Assembly (NCBI GenBank): GCA_016780345.1
Contig: JADHLZ010000016.1
Location: 1 to 32,931, forward strand
Reading direction: 5' to 3'
Length of the DNA: 32,931 nucleotides
Source of the DNA: Flavobacteriaceae bacterium
GTDB taxonomy: Bacteria > Bacteroidota > Bacteroidia > Flavobacteriales > Flavobacteriaceae
The translations under genes were made by a program, and so were the position numbers. Below the pieces are notes generated by a model that saw only the letters and a program-made list of their open reading frames with translations, was not told where the DNA came from and made no database searches. This document shows, piece after piece, positions 16,547 through 25,455 of the stretch. The stretch's first letter is position 1. Each line of letters opens with the position of its first letter.

Positions 16547-17134
16547 TTATATGTATTTTGAGATCATTTTTGACAAGTATTTTCCTAAAATATCAAACTC
16601 AAGATTGACGTAATCGTTCTTTCTTAATTTGTTAAAGTTGGTATGTTTATAAGTGTATGGTATTATGGCAACCTTAAACTGATTAGGACTAGAATCAATT
16701 ACAGTTAAACTAACTCCATTAATTGCTATTGATCCTTTTTCTACAGTTATATTTTTTGATTTTTCATATACGAAAGTATATTCCCAGCTTCCCTGCTTAT
16801 CCTCAACATTTATACATTGTCCGATTTGATCAATGTGCCCTTGAATCATATGACCATCTAATCTTCCTCCGATTTTCATAGCTCTTTCTAAATTTATAAC
16901 ATCACCATCCTTCCAGTTTGATATGGTTGTTTTATTTATTGTTTCTTCAATTGCACTTACAGTGTATTGATTTTCATTGATGTCTACAATTGTTAGACAT
17001 ATTCCGTTATGAGAAATGCTTTGATCAATTTTAAACTCTGAGGTTAAAGAGGACGATAAAGTTATATCAAGGTTTTTTTTGTTGTTTTTTATTAAAATAA
17101 TTTTAGCAAGATTTTCTATAATCCCTGTAAACAT
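16547..17134 (-). CDS. ribE: Riboflavin synthase, alpha chain
   Basis: A 195-residue enzyme that dismutates two molecules of 6,7-dimethyl-8-ribityllumazine into riboflavin. It has the canonical N-terminus MFTGIIE and two tandem lumazine-binding barrels (about 1-95 and 96-190). GGRLDGHMIQGHID (about 91-104) lies at the junction, and GVSLTVID is the repeated motif in the second half. The length is normal. The gene stands alone on the minus strand, divergent from pdxA, so no other riboflavin genes are beside it. Confidence 0.96.
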   Translation of the reverse strand: MFTGIIENLAKIILIKNNKKNLDITLSSSLTSEFKIDQSISHNGICLTIVDINENQYTVSAIEETINKTTISNWKDGDVINLERAMKIGGRLDGHMIQGHIDQIGQCINVEDKQGSWEYTFVYEKSKNITVEKGSIAINGVSLTVIDSSPNQFKVAIIPYTYKHTNFNKLRKNDYVNLEFDILGKYLSKMISKYI

Positions 17135-17157
17135 TATTAGTATATTTAATTTAACAT

Positions 17158-17165
17158 CAAAACTA
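17158..17165 (-). promoter_or_regulatory. Candidate -7 promoter element for riboflavin synthase
   Basis: On the minus strand TAGTTTTG (17165 down to 17158) matches TAnnTTTG, 23 bases before the ATG at 17134. There is no clear TTG at the expected upstream distance, so support is partial. I see no matching element for pdxA in the same 54-base gap. Confidence 0.38.
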
Positions 17166-17188
17166 ACAATAATTTAAATAAAACATTC

Positions 17189-18226
17189 ATGTCTGATATT
17201 TCCTTACCTACTGTCGGTATTTCTTGTGGTGATCCAAATGGAATAGGTATAGAGGTAATTTTAAAAACATTAGAAGACAGTCGGATATTAAAATCATTTA
17301 CTCCTATTATTTTTTGTAATAACAAACTTCTTTCTGAGCAAATGAACTCTTTAAGCATAAAATTAGACTATGTTAAAATTTCTTCATCAAAAAAAATAGT
17401 TAGTGGGAAAATTAATGTAATTAATGTTTGGGACCATTTTTTTGAAACCGATTATGGAAATCCAACGGCTGATTCAGGAAAAGTGTCATACTTGTCTTTA
17501 AAGGCATCGGTGGAGTCTTTAAAAAGTAATGATATTGATGTTTTGGTTACTGCCCCAATTAATAAAAATAACATTCAAAACAAGGAGTTTGAATTTCCTG
17601 GGCATACAGATTTTTTGGCAAGAGAACTTGATGGAAATAGTTTGATGTTTATGATTACAGAAAATTTAAAAATAGGATTGTTAACTGATCATATTCCCTT
17701 AAAAAGTGTTTATTCCCAGATTACTGAAGAAAGAATTCAACAGAAAATATCTTTGATAAACAGCTCCTTAAAACAGGATTTTGGGATAACTAAACCAAAA
17801 ATAGCCATACTATCAATCGATCCTCATGTTGGAGACGGAGGTGTTATTGGATCTGATGATGATGAAATTTTAAAGCCAACACTAGTTGAAATGTCTAAGT
17901 CTGGAGATTTAATTTTTGGTCCTTTTTCTAGCGATAGTTTTTTCGGGTCTGATCAATATAAAAAATACGATGCTGTTTTAGCGATTTATCATGATCAGGG
18001 CTTAATACCTTTTAAAACAATTTCTTTTGGTGAAGGAGTCAACTATACTGCTGGATTAAAAAAAATCCGAACTTCTCCTGATCATGGTACAGGATATGAT
18101 ATAGCAGGAAAAGGAATAGCCGATCACAATTCATTTAAAAATGCTATTTTTTCTGCTTTAGATATTTTAAAAAACAGAAAGCTATATACAGCTTTAAAGG
18201 GAAATCCATTGACAATAAAAAATTAG
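17189..18226 (+). CDS. pdxA: 4-hydroxythreonine-4-phosphate dehydrogenase
   Basis: A 345-residue PdxA, the NAD-dependent enzyme of the DXP-dependent pyridoxal phosphate pathway. It oxidises 4-phospho-hydroxythreonine, and the product decarboxylates to 3-amino-hydroxyacetone phosphate. Motifs seen: GDPNGIGIEV (14-23), substrate site FPGHTDF (137-142), and metal-ligand histidines His168 (TDHIP), His213 (IDPHVGDGG) and His268 (YHDQG). The length is normal. The gene is divergent from riboflavin synthase, and yceD follows after 68 bases with its own likely promoter. Confidence 0.96.
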   Translation: MSDISLPTVGISCGDPNGIGIEVILKTLEDSRILKSFTPIIFCNNKLLSEQMNSLSIKLDYVKISSSKKIVSGKINVINVWDHFFETDYGNPTADSGKVSYLSLKASVESLKSNDIDVLVTAPINKNNIQNKEFEFPGHTDFLARELDGNSLMFMITENLKIGLLTDHIPLKSVYSQITEERIQQKISLINSSLKQDFGITKPKIAILSIDPHVGDGGVIGSDDDEILKPTLVEMSKSGDLIFGPFSSDSFFGSDQYKKYDAVLAIYHDQGLIPFKTISFGEGVNYTAGLKKIRTSPDHGTGYDIAGKGIADHNSFKNAIFSALDILKNRKLYTALKGNPLTIKN

Positions 18227-18267
18227 AAAAGCTCTAATAAATAGACTGTTACAATTATAATATTTAT

Positions 18268-18275
18268 TATATTCG
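18268..18275 (+). promoter_or_regulatory. Candidate -7 promoter element for yceD-rpmF-fabH-accBC
   Basis: TATATTCG (18268-18275) differs from TAnnTTTG at one position (T to C). It lies 19 bases before the ATG of the DUF177 gene. An upstream TTG is not clear (CTG at 18246-18248). Position and context support it; sequence support is moderate. Confidence 0.4.
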
Positions 18276-18294
18276 CTCCCTCTAAGATTGAATA

Positions 18295-18816
18295 ATGCAA
18301 TACTTGAATCAGTTTGTAATTAATTTTGCAGGCTTAAAATTAGGCAATCATGAATTTAAGTTTCATCTTGACAATACGTTCTTTGAACATTTTAATTATA
18401 ATGACTTTAATAGTTGTAAAATCACAACAAATATTATTTTAAAAAAAAAATCTAATCTTTTAGAATTGAACTTTTATTCAAGCGGAACGATTAATCTAAA
18501 TTGCCACGTTTCTAACGAACCTTTCAATTTTCCCCATATAAATAATTTTAATTTAGTGGTTAGATTTAGCTCTGACACAATTGATGATAATGAAGAGTTT
18601 TTGGTGCTGCCAGTTGGTTCTTCACAAATTAACGTTTCACAATACATATATGAAATGATAATATTATCTTTGCCAATTAAAATTATACACCCCGGAGTTG
18701 AAGACGGGACGTTAAAGTCTAAAACGTTAACAATGTTAAGGGATTATGAAAAAAATATTCATAAAACAGATAATAAAATTGATCCTAGATGGGATAAATT
18801 AAAAGATTTAATATAA
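18295..18816 (+). CDS. yceD: YceD/DUF177 family protein
   Basis: A 173-residue soluble protein of the DUF177 (YceD) family, which almost always sits directly before rpmF, as here (6 bases). Recognisable parts are the middle segment with ISCHVS-like LNCHVSNEPF (cysteine-containing beta hairpin) and the C-terminal LSLPIKIIHPG, then DPRWDKLKDLI at the end, typical of the family in Bacteroidota. In other bacteria YceD has been connected to 23S rRNA or ribosome accumulation. No enzymatic motif is visible. It probably leads an operon continuing into fatty-acid synthesis genes. Confidence 0.85.
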   Translation: MQYLNQFVINFAGLKLGNHEFKFHLDNTFFEHFNYNDFNSCKITTNIILKKKSNLLELNFYSSGTINLNCHVSNEPFNFPHINNFNLVVRFSSDTIDDNEEFLVLPVGSSQINVSQYIYEMIILSLPIKIIHPGVEDGTLKSKTLTMLRDYEKNIHKTDNKIDPRWDKLKDLI

Positions 18817-18822
18817 AAAATT

Positions 18823-19020
18823 ATGGCACATCCTAAAAGAAAGATTTCAAAAACTAGAAGAGATAAAAGAAGAACTCATTACAAGGCTCCTGAATCTCAA
18901 ATAGCAACTTGTAAAACAACAGGTGAATCGCACTTATATCACAGGGCTCACTGGCATGAAGGAAAATTGTACTATAGAGGTAAAATACTAATAGATAATA
19001 CATTAGAAGCAGAAGCATAG
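18823..19020 (+). CDS. rpmF: 50S ribosomal protein L32, zinc-ribbon-less form
   Basis: A 65-residue L32 with the conserved basic N-terminus [20 protein letters not shown]. In zinc-binding L32 two CxxC pairs follow; here only one cysteine remains ([20 protein letters not shown]), so the zinc ribbon is lost, as I recall for other Flavobacteriia. It is a structural component of the large subunit. It lies 6 bases after yceD. A 93-base gap with short tandem repeats separates it from fabH. Confidence 0.95.
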   Translation: MAHPKRKISKTRRDKRRTHYKAPESQIATCKTTGESHLYHRAHWHEGKLYYRGKILIDNTLEAEA

Positions 19021-19039
19021 TTTTTAAAATCTGTTTTTT

Positions 19040-19090
19040 ATCATTTTTTTATCATTTTTTATCATTTTTTATCATTTTTTTGCCATTTTT
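19040..19090. repeat. Tandem ATCATTTTTT repeats upstream of fabH
   Basis: Four near-identical units ATCATTTTTT(T) run at 19040-19050, 19051-19060, 19061-19070 and 19071-19081, followed by a degenerate fifth, GCCATTTTT (19082-19090). They fill most of the 93-base gap between rpmF and fabH. Such a tract is prone to slippage and could affect transcription into fabH. No hairpin is present, so it is not a classical terminator. Confidence 0.85.
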
Positions 19091-19113
19091 GATCAAAATT
19101 CTAATATTTTGTT

Positions 19114-20106
19114 TTGAATAGATTGAATGCTTCGATATCAGCAATAGGGTCTTATTTGCCAGAAAAAATTCTGACCAACTACGATTTAGAAAAAATAGTT
19201 GATACTAATGACGATTGGATAATTTCAAGAACTGGAATTAAAGAAAGAAGAATATTAGATAAAGGCCTTGGAACCTCTTTTATGGCTATTAAAGCAGCTC
19301 AAAGCATAATTAAAAAAAAACAAATAAATCCACTTGAAATTGATCTTGTTATAGTTGCCACTATAACACCAGACATGCATGCTACTGCAACGGCCGCTTA
19401 TGTTGCTTCAGAAATTGGTGCTTTCAATGCATTTGGATTTGATATTAATGCAGCCTGTTCTGGTTTTTTATATGGAATGTCAACAGCTTCAGCTTTTATT
19501 GAATCTGGAAGGTATAAAAAAGTAATACTGATAGGCGCAGATAAAATGTCGTCAATTGTAGACTACTCAGATAGGAATACATGCATCATTTTTGGCGATG
19601 GAGCAGGTGCTGTGCTTTTAGAACCAAACAATGAAGGGTTGGGTGTTCAGGATGAGTATTTAAGATCCGATGGGTCGAATAGAGATCTTCTAAGAATTGA
19701 AGCAGGAGGGTCACAATTACCAACTACAAAAGAGACTTTAGAAAGTAAAAAACATTTTATTTTTCAAGACGGCAAAAATGTATTCAAACATGCTGTTTTT
19801 AATATGGCTGATGCTTCTGAACAAATTATGAAAAGAAATGGATTAACTAACTTAGATGTAAGTTTTTTGGTTGCACATCAGGCTAATAAAAGAATTATTG
19901 ATGCTACATCAAATAGAATGGGAATTGCTGACGAGAAGGTTTTGATGAATATTCATCGATATGGTAATACAACAGCAGCAACTATACCATTAATTCTTTC
20001 AGATTTTGAATCTAAATTTAAAAAAGGAGATAATATAATTTTTGCTTCTTTTGGAGCTGGCTTTTCTTGGGGAGCTATGTTTTTAAAATGGGCATATAAT
20101 CACTAA
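19114..20106 (+). CDS. fabH: 3-oxoacyl-ACP synthase III (KAS III)
   Basis: A 330-residue FabH that condenses acetyl-CoA with malonyl-ACP to begin fatty acid synthesis. The catalytic triad is Cys115 (INAACSGFLYG), His255 (VAHQANKRI) and Asn285 (HRYGNTTAAT). The length is standard. The start given is TTG 19114; TTG 19123 is a close alternative, and no ATG is present upstream of the conserved N-terminus. It sits between rpmF and accB, the common yceD-rpmF-fabH grouping extended by the acetyl-CoA carboxylase biotin genes. The repeat-rich leader may influence its expression. Confidence 0.96.
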   Translation: MNRLNASISAIGSYLPEKILTNYDLEKIVDTNDDWIISRTGIKERRILDKGLGTSFMAIKAAQSIIKKKQINPLEIDLVIVATITPDMHATATAAYVASEIGAFNAFGFDINAACSGFLYGMSTASAFIESGRYKKVILIGADKMSSIVDYSDRNTCIIFGDGAGAVLLEPNNEGLGVQDEYLRSDGSNRDLLRIEAGGSQLPTTKETLESKKHFIFQDGKNVFKHAVFNMADASEQIMKRNGLTNLDVSFLVAHQANKRIIDATSNRMGIADEKVLMNIHRYGNTTAATIPLILSDFESKFKKGDNIIFASFGAGFSWGAMFLKWAYNH

Positions 20107-20118
20107 CAATTTTTTATT

Positions 20119-20592
20119 ATGAATATTAAAGAAATCCAACAATTAATCAAGTTTGTATCTAAGTCAGGAGTAAGCGAAGTAAAAATAGAGTTGAAAGATC
20201 TTAAAATTAGTGTCAAAACTGGTTCAACTCCAAAAGTTGTACACAGCGAACCTTTATTAGTTAACCCTCATCCAATTCCTCAAGCTTCTTTGGATCAGGA
20301 TGAAGAAAGTCAAAATCTTTCTGATTATGAAATTACAAATAAAGAAGATAATTTAATTATTATTAAGTCCCCGATCATTGGAACGTTCTACAGAAAACCG
20401 TCTCCTGATAAGCCAAATTTTGTCGAGTTAGGAGGTTCTATTAGTGAAGGAGATATTCTATGTGTAGTTGAAGCAATGAAGTTGTTTAATGAAATCGAGT
20501 CTGAATACTCAGGTAAAATTGTAAAAATTTTAGTAGAGAATGCATCTCCAGTTGAGTTCGATCAACCATTGTTTATAGTTGACCCATCTTAA
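20119..20592 (+). CDS. accB: Biotin carboxyl carrier protein of acetyl-CoA carboxylase
   Basis: A 157-residue carrier. The N-terminal helix region (about 1-35) starts [13 protein letters not shown], a variable linker follows (about 36-80), and the C-terminal biotinyl domain (about 81-157) contains the biotin-accepting lysine Lys121 in [13 protein letters not shown]. It shuttles carboxyl-biotin between AccC and the AccAD transferase to make malonyl-CoA. The gap to accC is 10 bases; accA and accD are not in the window. Confidence 0.97.
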   Translation: MNIKEIQQLIKFVSKSGVSEVKIELKDLKISVKTGSTPKVVHSEPLLVNPHPIPQASLDQDEESQNLSDYEITNKEDNLIIIKSPIIGTFYRKPSPDKPNFVELGGSISEGDILCVVEAMKLFNEIESEYSGKIVKILVENASPVEFDQPLFIVDPS

Positions 20593-20602
20593 TTAGTTAT
20601 AT

Positions 20603-21946
20603 ATGTTTAAAAAAATATTGATTGCTAATCGTGGTGAAATAGCCCTTAGGATTTTAAGAACATGTAAAGAAATGGGGATAAAAACGGTAGCGGTATATTC
20701 AGTTGCTGACAAGGAAAGTTTACATGTTAAATTTGCCGATGAAGCAGTATGTATTGGCCCCGCAAATAGTTCAGAATCATATCTCAAAATATCCAATATT
20801 ATAGCTGCAGCAGAAATTACAAATGCCGATGCAATACATCCAGGTTACGGATTTCTTTCAGAAAACTCAAGGTTTTCTAAAATTTGTGATGAACATAAAA
20901 TTAAATTTATTGGAGCTACTTCTCAAATGATAGAAAGAATGGGAGACAAAGCTTCAGCCATTGCAACTATGAAGGCTGCAGGTGTGCCAACCATCCCTGG
21001 TTCTGAAGGACTTATAGAGTCTTTTGATAAGGCAAAAAAAATGGCTAAAAAAATTGGATACCCAGTCATGATTAAAGCTACTGCTGGAGGAGGAGGAAAA
21101 GGTATGAGAGCGGTTTGGAATGAAGATGAATTTTCTGATTTATGGGAAAGCGCTAAACAAGAGGCAAAAGCAGCTTTTGGAAATGATGGCATGTATATGG
21201 AAAAGTTTGTTGAAAACCCAAGGCATATTGAAATTCAAATTGTTTCTGACAAATCTGGGAAAACCTGCCATTTGTCTGAAAGAGATTGTTCAATTCAAAG
21301 AAGACATCAAAAACTTACAGAAGAAACACCCTCTCCTTTTATGACAGATGCTTTAAGGAAAAGGATGGGTGAAGCCGCAGTAAAGGCTGCTGAATTCATT
21401 AAATATGAAGGAGCAGGAACTGTTGAGTTTTTAGTTGACAAGAACAGAGATTTTTACTTCATGGAAATGAATACTAGAATTCAAGTTGAGCATCCCATAA
21501 CTGAGGAGGTTATTGACTACGATTTAATTAGAGAACAAATTAAAGTTGCTGCTGGAGTTAAAGTTTCAGGGAAACATTATTTCCCAAAGCTCCATTCAAT
21601 AGAATGTAGAATTAATGCAGAAGATCCTTTTAATAATTTTAGACCATCACCCGGGAAAATTACAAACCTTCATCTACCAGGAGGTCATGGAGTTAGAATA
21701 GATACTCATGTGTATAGTGGCTATATCATACCGCCCAATTACGATTCTATGATTGCAAAACTAATTGTAACTTCTCAAACTAGGGAAGAGGCTATTGATA
21801 AAATGAGAAGAGCTTTAGATGAGTTCATTATTGAGGGGATCAAAACAACAATTCCATTTCATAGGCAATTAATGGACGATCCTAACTATCTTTCAGGGAA
21901 CTATACAACAAAGTTTATGGAAACTTTTGAAATTCAAAAGACCTAA
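20603..21946 (+). CDS. accC: Biotin carboxylase subunit of acetyl-CoA carboxylase
   Basis: A 447-residue ATP-grasp biotin carboxylase, full length. It has the N-terminal domain ([20 protein letters not shown]), the glycine-rich ATP loop ([12 protein letters not shown], about 156-167), the active-site segment [20 protein letters not shown] (about 289-308), and the C-terminal domain up to [18 protein letters not shown]. It carboxylates the biotin on AccB using ATP and bicarbonate. Its TAA is immediately followed by the stop codon of the convergent asd gene, with no base between. Confidence 0.98.
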   Translation: MFKKILIANRGEIALRILRTCKEMGIKTVAVYSVADKESLHVKFADEAVCIGPANSSESYLKISNIIAAAEITNADAIHPGYGFLSENSRFSKICDEHKIKFIGATSQMIERMGDKASAIATMKAAGVPTIPGSEGLIESFDKAKKMAKKIGYPVMIKATAGGGGKGMRAVWNEDEFSDLWESAKQEAKAAFGNDGMYMEKFVENPRHIEIQIVSDKSGKTCHLSERDCSIQRRHQKLTEETPSPFMTDALRKRMGEAAVKAAEFIKYEGAGTVEFLVDKNRDFYFMEMNTRIQVEHPITEEVIDYDLIREQIKVAAGVKVSGKHYFPKLHSIECRINAEDPFNNFRPSPGKITNLHLPGGHGVRIDTHVYSGYIIPPNYDSMIAKLIVTSQTREEAIDKMRRALDEFIIEGIKTTIPFHRQLMDDPNYLSGNYTTKFMETFEIQKT

Positions 21947-22930
21947 TTAAAAAATTTTTTTATTTATTATTTCGGCAATTTGAACAGCATTTGTAGCAGC
22001 TCCTTTTCTTAAGTTATCAGCTACAATCCAGAGATTCAATCCGTTTTCAATTGAAAAGTCTCTTCTTATTCGACCTACAAAAACTTCATCGTGTCCTTTT
22101 GAATAAAAAGGCATTGGATATTCAAATTTTGAGACATTATCCTTAACAATTACACCTTCTGAGGAAGACAAAAGGTCTATTATTTCTGATATTTGAAATG
22201 AATTGGTGAGTTCAATATTTACTGATTCACTATGGCCACCCATTACAGGGATTCTTACTGCTGTTGCACTTACATTTATATTATTATCAAGAATTTTTTG
22301 AGTTTCATTTGAAAGCTTCATTTCTTCTTTTGTGTAGCCATTTTCTGTAAAATCATCACAGTGAGGAATTGCGTTCTGATGAATTTGATAATTGTAAGCC
22401 ATTACTCCTTTTTGATTGTTGTATTCGTTTTCTAGTTGCTCTACAGCTTTAACCCCAGTTCCCGTTATTGATTGATATGTTGAAACAATAACTCTTCTGA
22501 TTCCAAATTTTTTATGTATCGGAGCTAGGATCATGAGCATTTGGATTGTTGAGCAATTTGGGTTCGCTATAATTTTATCTGTTTCTTCAATAATATTTCC
22601 ATTTATTTCAGGAATAATTAATTTTTTTGAAGGGTCCATTCTCCACGCCGAAGAATTATCAATCACTACCGTTCCTTTATTAGCAAATTTCGGGGCCCAT
22701 TCAAGAGAGGTTTTGCCTCCAGCTGAAAAAATAGCAATATCAGGCTTGAGATTAACAGCAGCTTCTAAATCTATTATTGAATAATCTTTTCCTTTAAAAG
22801 AAATAATTTTACCAACTGATTTTTTCGAAGCAACTAAATAAAGTTCATGAAACTTTAAATTCCTTTCTTTAATTACTTCTAGTATCTCTGATCCTACCAA
22901 TCCTGTTGCTCCAACAATTGCTAATTTCAT
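21947..22930 (-). CDS. asd: Aspartate-semialdehyde dehydrogenase
   Basis: A 327-residue NADP-dependent enzyme that converts aspartyl phosphate to aspartate semialdehyde, feeding lysine/diaminopimelate, threonine and methionine synthesis. It has the Rossmann start MKLAIVGATGLVGSEILEV, the catalytic cysteine Cys126 in IIANPNCSTIQM, and the acid/base histidine His233 in RIPVMGGHSESV. It is probably the third gene of a tdk-alr-asd block, but a 98-base gap with its own promoter-like element makes separate transcription possible. Confidence 0.97.
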   Translation of the reverse strand: MKLAIVGATGLVGSEILEVIKERNLKFHELYLVASKKSVGKIISFKGKDYSIIDLEAAVNLKPDIAIFSAGGKTSLEWAPKFANKGTVVIDNSSAWRMDPSKKLIIPEINGNIIEETDKIIANPNCSTIQMLMILAPIHKKFGIRRVIVSTYQSITGTGVKAVEQLENEYNNQKGVMAYNYQIHQNAIPHCDDFTENGYTKEEMKLSNETQKILDNNINVSATAVRIPVMGGHSESVNIELTNSFQISEIIDLLSSSEGVIVKDNVSKFEYPMPFYSKGHDEVFVGRIRRDFSIENGLNLWIVADNLRKGAATNAVQIAEIINKKIF

Positions 22931-22944
22931 TTTAAAATTTTTTT

Positions 22945-22952
22945 CAAAAATA
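22945..22952 (-). promoter_or_regulatory. Candidate -7 promoter element for asd
   Basis: On the minus strand TATTTTTG (22952 down to 22945) fits TAnnTTTG, 14 bases before the ATG at 22930. No TTG is found at the expected upstream distance, and the region is A/T-rich, so a chance match is possible. Confidence 0.33.
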
Positions 22953-22959
22953 TGTATTT

Positions 22960-22998
22960 AATTGACTTTTAGAATAAGGAAAAACAAATAAGTCAATT
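22960..22998. repeat. 9-bp inverted repeat between alr and asd
   Basis: AATTGACTT (22960-22968) is complemented by AAGTCAATT (22990-22998) with a 21-base spacer. It lies just behind the alr stop and before the asd start on the minus strand. It may be a weak mRNA hairpin ending alr or an operator. Its core TTGACT/AGTCAA also occurs in the inverted repeat before sprE. Confidence 0.45.
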
Positions 22999-23028
22999 TT
23001 AAAACAAAATGTTATAAATAAAACAATG

Positions 23029-24126
23029 TTATTTTATCACTCTTTTAATTCTCCTAGATAATGAACTGATAAGTTCGTATGAAATTGTGTTGGCTTTTTC
23101 TGCAAAATCTTCAGCAGAGTATGATTTATCATCAAATAGTATCACTTCATCCCCTTCTTTGCATTTAATATTAGTTACATCAATCATTATCATATCCATA
23201 CAAACATTTCCAATAAACTTTGCCATTTTACCATTCAAAAGAACTTCTCCTTTTCCCTTTCCATATTGCCTGCCGATTCCATCTGCATGCCCTAAAGGCA
23301 AAGTAGCTATTTTAGTTGTTTTTTTTGCAGTAAAGCCTAAATTGTATCCAACTGAATCTCCAGATTTTAGTGTATGAATTTGAGAAACTACTGTCTTTAG
23401 AGACAGAATGGACTTTAAATTATCTTTATATTTTTTGTCATTTCCAAAACCATACAAACCAATTCCTGATCTAACCATATCAAATTGATAATTTGAATAA
23501 TTTAATATTCCAGAGGTATTTAACAGGTGTTTTTTGATTTTTAATTCTAATTTTTTTTCAACTTTATTAGAAATTGATACAAATTTAGCAATTTGAGTCT
23601 TTGTATAATCTAATTGAGTTAAATCCTCTGATGCCCCAAGATGCGAAAAAATATATTTGGGAGGGTTTTTTTTAATCAACTCACATAATTTATTGAGATC
23701 TTGTTCTAAAAACCCTAATCTGTTTAGTCCTGTATTAAATTTAATTTGGTAAGGATAATTTGAAACACTATTTTTTTTTAATGAATGAAAAAAATGCATT
23801 AGAATTCGAAAGGAATATATACTAGGTTCTAAAGAGAATTTTATAATATCATCAAAATCATTTTCTTGAGGGTGTAAAACTAAAATTGGTAAATCAATCC
23901 CATAATTTCTTAATTCAATGCCTTCGTGTTTGTATGCAACGGCAAGATAATCAACCCCGTATTTCTTTAACTCATTTGAAATAATTTTTGAATCAGAGCC
24001 ATATGAGAATGCTTTTACAACAGCCATAAACTTTGTTGTTGGCCGAATTTTAGATTTTAAAAATTTAAAATTTTCTTTTAAGTTTTTAGTACTAATCTCT
24101 AAGATAGTTTCTTTAACAGACATCAA
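23029..24126 (-). CDS. alr: Alanine racemase
   Basis: A 365-residue PLP enzyme making D-alanine for peptidoglycan. The PLP lysine is Lys38 in MAVVKAFSYGS, and the second catalytic base is Tyr261 in DSVGYNLGF. NVCMDMIMIDVT (about 307-318) is the conserved C-terminal segment. The N-terminal TIM barrel and C-terminal beta domain are both full length, and no MurF fusion is present, unlike some Bacteroidota. The start is ATG 24126, overlapping the stop of tdk by four bases, which suggests translational coupling; the second Met one codon in is equally possible. Confidence 0.95.
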   Translation of the reverse strand: MMSVKETILEISTKNLKENFKFLKSKIRPTTKFMAVVKAFSYGSDSKIISNELKKYGVDYLAVAYKHEGIELRNYGIDLPILVLHPQENDFDDIIKFSLEPSIYSFRILMHFFHSLKKNSVSNYPYQIKFNTGLNRLGFLEQDLNKLCELIKKNPPKYIFSHLGASEDLTQLDYTKTQIAKFVSISNKVEKKLELKIKKHLLNTSGILNYSNYQFDMVRSGIGLYGFGNDKKYKDNLKSILSLKTVVSQIHTLKSGDSVGYNLGFTAKKTTKIATLPLGHADGIGRQYGKGKGEVLLNGKMAKFIGNVCMDMIMIDVTNIKCKEGDEVILFDDKSYSAEDFAEKANTISYELISSLSRRIKRVIK

Positions 24127-24698
24127 GTTTTTTTTTTATTAGCCATTTTTTTTTTGAAAGCCTCTCTACTTAAAGGCTCGTAATCCTTTTTTTCTCCAAT
24201 TAATACTAAATCTTTTTTACTGTCTTTTCTGTAACTGTATCCTGCTGGGCGACCAGTTTCAACACATATGGCGTGAACTTTTAAAACCTCTTCAGCAATA
24301 GCCATTAAATCTGGCATGGGGCCAAAAGGGGTTCCTTTATAATCCATATCTAACCCAGCTATTATCACTCTACAACCATAATTTGCCAGAGCATTACAAA
24401 CCTCAACAATTGAATGATCAAAGAACTGAGCCTCATCAATTCCAACAACATCAAATTTTTTTCCTGCACTTAAAATATCTTTTGTTTTTGAAATTGATGT
24501 AACAGAAATTTCATTTTTAGCATGAGAGATGATTTTGTTTTCTGGATTTCTGGAATCAATTTTTGGTTTAAAAACAATATAATCGGCACCAGCAATTTCA
24601 GCTTTTTTGATTCTCTGAATAAGCTCTTCTGTTTTTCCTGAAAACATAGAGCCACAAATAACTTCTATTCTTCCATCAAACCGACTATTTAAACTCAT
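24123..24698 (-). CDS. tdk: Thymidine kinase
   Basis: A 191-residue type II thymidine kinase that phosphorylates salvaged thymidine. The P-loop is GSMFSGKT (16-23), the DEAQFF segment (88-93) contains the catalytic base Glu89, and the lasso region GRPAGYSYR (149-157) binds thymidine. The structural zinc site is degraded: of the usual two CxxC pairs only Cys145 remains (ICVETGRP), and no cysteine pair is found near the C-terminus. The family call remains firm, and I recall similar forms in other Flavobacteriia. It is divergent from rsmI. Confidence 0.95.
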   Translation of the reverse strand: MSLNSRFDGRIEVICGSMFSGKTEELIQRIKKAEIAGADYIVFKPKIDSRNPENKIISHAKNEISVTSISKTKDILSAGKKFDVVGIDEAQFFDHSIVEVCNALANYGCRVIIAGLDMDYKGTPFGPMPDLMAIAEEVLKVHAICVETGRPAGYSYRKDSKKDLVLIGEKKDYEPLSREAFKKKMANKKKT

Positions 24699-24774
24699 CT
24701 GTTTTTATTTATTGAAATCTATAGTAAAGTAGTTAACTTTAAATTTTAAACAAATGTCCTAAATTTAATTTAAC

Positions 24775-25455
24775 ATGACAAAATTATATATTGTTCCGAC
24801 TCCAATTGGCAATTTAGAGGACATTACTTTAAGATCAATCAGTGTTTTAACCAATTCCGATTTGATTTTATGCGAGGATAAGAGAAGGAGTAAAATCTTA
24901 ATGTCTCATTATAAGATTAATTCTCAATTAAAATCTTTTCATAAGTTCAATGAGCATAAAGAAGTAAATAATATTGTTGCTCAAATTAAAAATGGAAAGA
25001 AAATTTCATTGATTTCTGACGCAGGTACACCCGGAATTTCTGACCCTGGATTTTTAATTGTTAGAACCTGTTTAGAGTCAGAAATAGAAATAGAGTGTCT
25101 GCCTGGAGCGACAGCATTTGTGCCGGCTTTAATTAATAGCGGAATACCTTGTGATAAATTTGTTTTTGAAGGTTTTTTACCTGTAAAAAAGGGGAGAAAA
25201 TCAAGATTAGAAAAGCTTACAACTGAAGATAGAACAATGATTTTTTATGAATCTCCTCATAAAATTCTTAAAACTTTGAAAGACTTTAAATCAATTTTTG
25301 GACCGGATAGAAAAATTTCTATTTCCAGAGAATTAACAAAAGTTTATGAAGAGAACACTAGATCTACAATTGGTCAGGTTATTACTATTTTTGAAGAAAA
25401 AAATATTAAAGGTGAAATTGTCATAGTAGTTGAAGGGAATAAAAAGTTTAAATGA
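24775..25455 (+). CDS. rsmI: 16S rRNA 2'-O-ribose C1402 methyltransferase
   Basis: A 226-residue SAM-dependent tetrapyrrole-methylase-fold enzyme. It has the N-terminal LYIVPTPIGNLEDITLRS (4-21), the SAM-binding LISDAGTPGISDPGFLIV (about 79-96), and the ECLPGATAFVPALINSGIPC segment. It methylates the ribose of C1402 in the decoding centre of 16S rRNA. It is shorter than E. coli RsmI, lacking the C-terminal extension, as common in Bacteroidota. Its stop overlaps the ATG of recJ in the ATGA form (25452-25455), so the two genes are probably coupled. Confidence 0.95.
   Translation: MTKLYIVPTPIGNLEDITLRSISVLTNSDLILCEDKRRSKILMSHYKINSQLKSFHKFNEHKEVNNIVAQIKNGKKISLISDAGTPGISDPGFLIVRTCLESEIEIECLPGATAFVPALINSGIPCDKFVFEGFLPVKKGRKSRLEKLTTEDRTMIFYESPHKILKTLKDFKSIFGPDRKISISRELTKVYEENTRSTIGQVITIFEEKNIKGEIVIVVEGNKKFK

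Noticed and set aside
19040-19090. Short repeats considered as a CRISPR array
   Set aside because: Units are only 10-11 bases, T-rich and directly adjoining with no spacers, and no cas gene is present.
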